NCBI GenBank assembly: GCA_020832235.1
Contig: JAFIEZ010000001.1
Location: 1 to 44,055, forward strand
Source of the DNA: Bacteroidota bacterium
GTDB taxonomy: Bacteria > Bacteroidota > Rhodothermia > Balneolales > HLUCCA01
DNA: 44,055 nucleotides
Direction: 5' to 3'
Shown here: positions 43,334-44,055 of the stretch, in pieces
How positions within the stretch are numbered: position 1 is the first letter of the stretch
How the letters are laid out: every line of letters starts with the position of its first letter
Position numbers and translations under genes: made by a program
Notes under the pieces: generated by a model
The model's input: the letters and a program-made list of their open reading frames with translations, nothing else
What the model was told of the DNA's origin: nothing
The model's database searches: none

Positions 43334-43783
43334 ATGGTAAAGCACTTTTCTGAAATCAAAATGACTTATCGTACCGACAAGCGGTATAAAGATCTGCCTA
43401 CGATTCGAGATCCTGAAGAAGCCGCTCGTCTTCTAAGACGACTCTGGGATAAGGGTACGCTGGAGCTTCGTGAGGAGTTCTTGGTACTAATCCTGAATGC
43501 TGCAAAGCTGTGTATCGGATGGTGTAAGATGAGCACCGGTGGACAAACGGCCACTATTGTGGATCCTGCTGGGGTATTTCGTGTGGCGCTCCAAGCGAAC
43601 GCACATAGTATCATCATCGCTCATAATCATCCATCGAATAACTGCTCAGCTTCACACGCTGATATCCAGTTAACCAAGCGCATATATGAAGCTGGGAAGG
43701 TACTGGGTATTCATCTGGATGATCACATTATCCTGTGTCCGGATGGCAGTTATGTAAGTCTTCGCAGTAAAGGTCTGTTCTAG
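43334..43783 (+). CDS. RadC-like JAB domain protein
   Basis: The product is 149 aa from ATG 43334; an ATG at 43301 is possible, but the family starts near the later one. It has the JAMM site HNHPSNNCSASHAD (about 105-118), which fits HxHPS...SxxD, and VDPAGVFRVALQANAHSIIIAHN. It lacks the helix-hairpin-helix part of full RadC, like the short RadC copies common on mobile elements next to integrases. Palindromic ACCATGGTAA occurs at both possible starts. Function in the element is unknown. Confidence 0.9.
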   Translation: MVKHFSEIKMTYRTDKRYKDLPTIRDPEEAARLLRRLWDKGTLELREEFLVLILNAAKLCIGWCKMSTGGQTATIVDPAGVFRVALQANAHSIIIAHNHPSNNCSASHADIQLTKRIYEAGKVLGIHLDDHIILCPDGSYVSLRSKGLF

Positions 43784-43789
43784 CAGGCC

Positions 43790-43815
43790 GGGGAGAGCCC
43801 GGTGGGTTCTCTTTA
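43790..43815 (+). terminator. Likely terminator after the RadC-like gene
   Basis: GAGAGCCC and GGGTTCTC pair (one G-T pair) around a GGT loop, followed by TTTA. The T tract is short. Confidence 0.55.
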
Positions 43816-43915
43816 GGGTTGGCTTTTGGTTTGTAATTGGCAAGTAATTATTCGATAGATTTGAACTGTAAGCTTCCCCGAAAGTTGTCGGTTGTAAATT
43901 AGAGGTTAAGCCCTA

Positions 43916-44055
43916 TGACCTCCCCCCGAAAAACTGGGCCATTCTAAAATAGAGTTTTCGGGCAGTTTTGCTACATTTCATCAAACCAAACTGCCATGAA
44001 AAAATCAAAATTTACCGAGGCGCAGATCCTGTTTGCCCTCAACCAGGCCGAGACA
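43916..44055 (+). mobile_element. Left end of an IS3-family insertion sequence (partial)
   Basis: TGACCTCCCCCCGAAAAACT at 43916 looks like the left terminal inverted repeat of an IS3-family element, starting TGA as usual, 80 bases before the transposase start. The right end is beyond the window. Confidence 0.7.
43996..44055 (+). CDS. IS3-family transposase OrfA, 5-prime fragment
   Basis: Only 20 codons are visible before the window ends. MKKSKFTEAQILFALNQAET is the standard N terminus of IS3-family OrfA helix-turn-helix proteins. Whether the full transposase is intact cannot be seen. Confidence 0.85.
   Translation, partial: MKKSKFTEAQILFALNQAET

Overview
The window looks like a chromosome segment from a Bacteroidota-related Gram-negative bacterium, most likely of the Balneolota/Rhodothermota side. 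The evidence is the many outer-membrane barrels with cleavable signal peptides, a sigma factor paired with an inner-membrane-plus-barrel protein, a LolCDE-like cluster with a GbsR/MarR regulator, a Wzi-type capsule protein, poor Shine-Dalgarno sequences and moderate GC. The lineage is inferred from gene content only.

Region 1 (1-8400, minus strand) is the unusual part. Three tandem cassettes each hold a large cysteine-rich exported protein followed by one or two small signal-peptide proteins. The large proteins share an N-terminal module and a CVGG linker but end in different enzyme domains: a JAB/JAMM metallopeptidase in cassette 1 and M23 metallopeptidases in cassettes 2 and 3. Cassettes 1 and 2 begin with the same ATGAGAAAAT followed by a cytosine run (C10 and C9). 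In both, the run puts the start codon out of frame with a lipoprotein signal peptide and mature protein, and one extra C would restore either frame. Cassette 3 has lost its start and signal peptide by a deletion at a CGGG microhomology. The cassettes are separated by about 0.7 kb of near-identical direct repeat carrying a terminator. Together this resembles a phase-variable, recombining polymorphic effector/partner locus.

Region 2 (8400-15200, minus) holds a two-CBS protein, then an operon of GbsR/MarR regulator, LolA-like lipoprotein-sorting protein, two FtsX-type permeases, a LolD-like ATPase and an outer-membrane barrel. Region 3 (15200-17240, plus) is an AT-rich AbiEi/AbiEii-type toxin-antitoxin pair. 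Region 4 (17390-26080, minus) has a FrnE-like DsbA protein, an ECF sigma factor with its partner, a lipoprotein serpin, a phosphate-selective-type porin, a DUF4236 protein and an AbgT transporter.

Region 5 (26220-31620, minus) is a tightly coupled envelope operon: GT4 glycosyltransferase, GT25-like glycosyltransferase, PvdE/SyrD-like ABC exporter and Wzi protein. Region 6 (31690-38490) has a phospholipase-D-like protein, a CDP-alcohol phosphotransferase, an inositol-phosphate-cytidylyltransferase-like enzyme, a convergent myo-inositol-1-phosphate synthase and an MMPL exporter, which points to an inositol-containing lipid or solute. Region 7 (38560-41750) has S-adenosylhomocysteinase, a TlpA-like thioredoxin and a methyltransferase.

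Region 8 (41930-44055) begins with tRNA-Arg(ACG), immediately followed by a tyrosine integrase and a short RadC-type JAB protein, and ends inside the left end of an IS3-family element. This is probably one edge of an integrated element.
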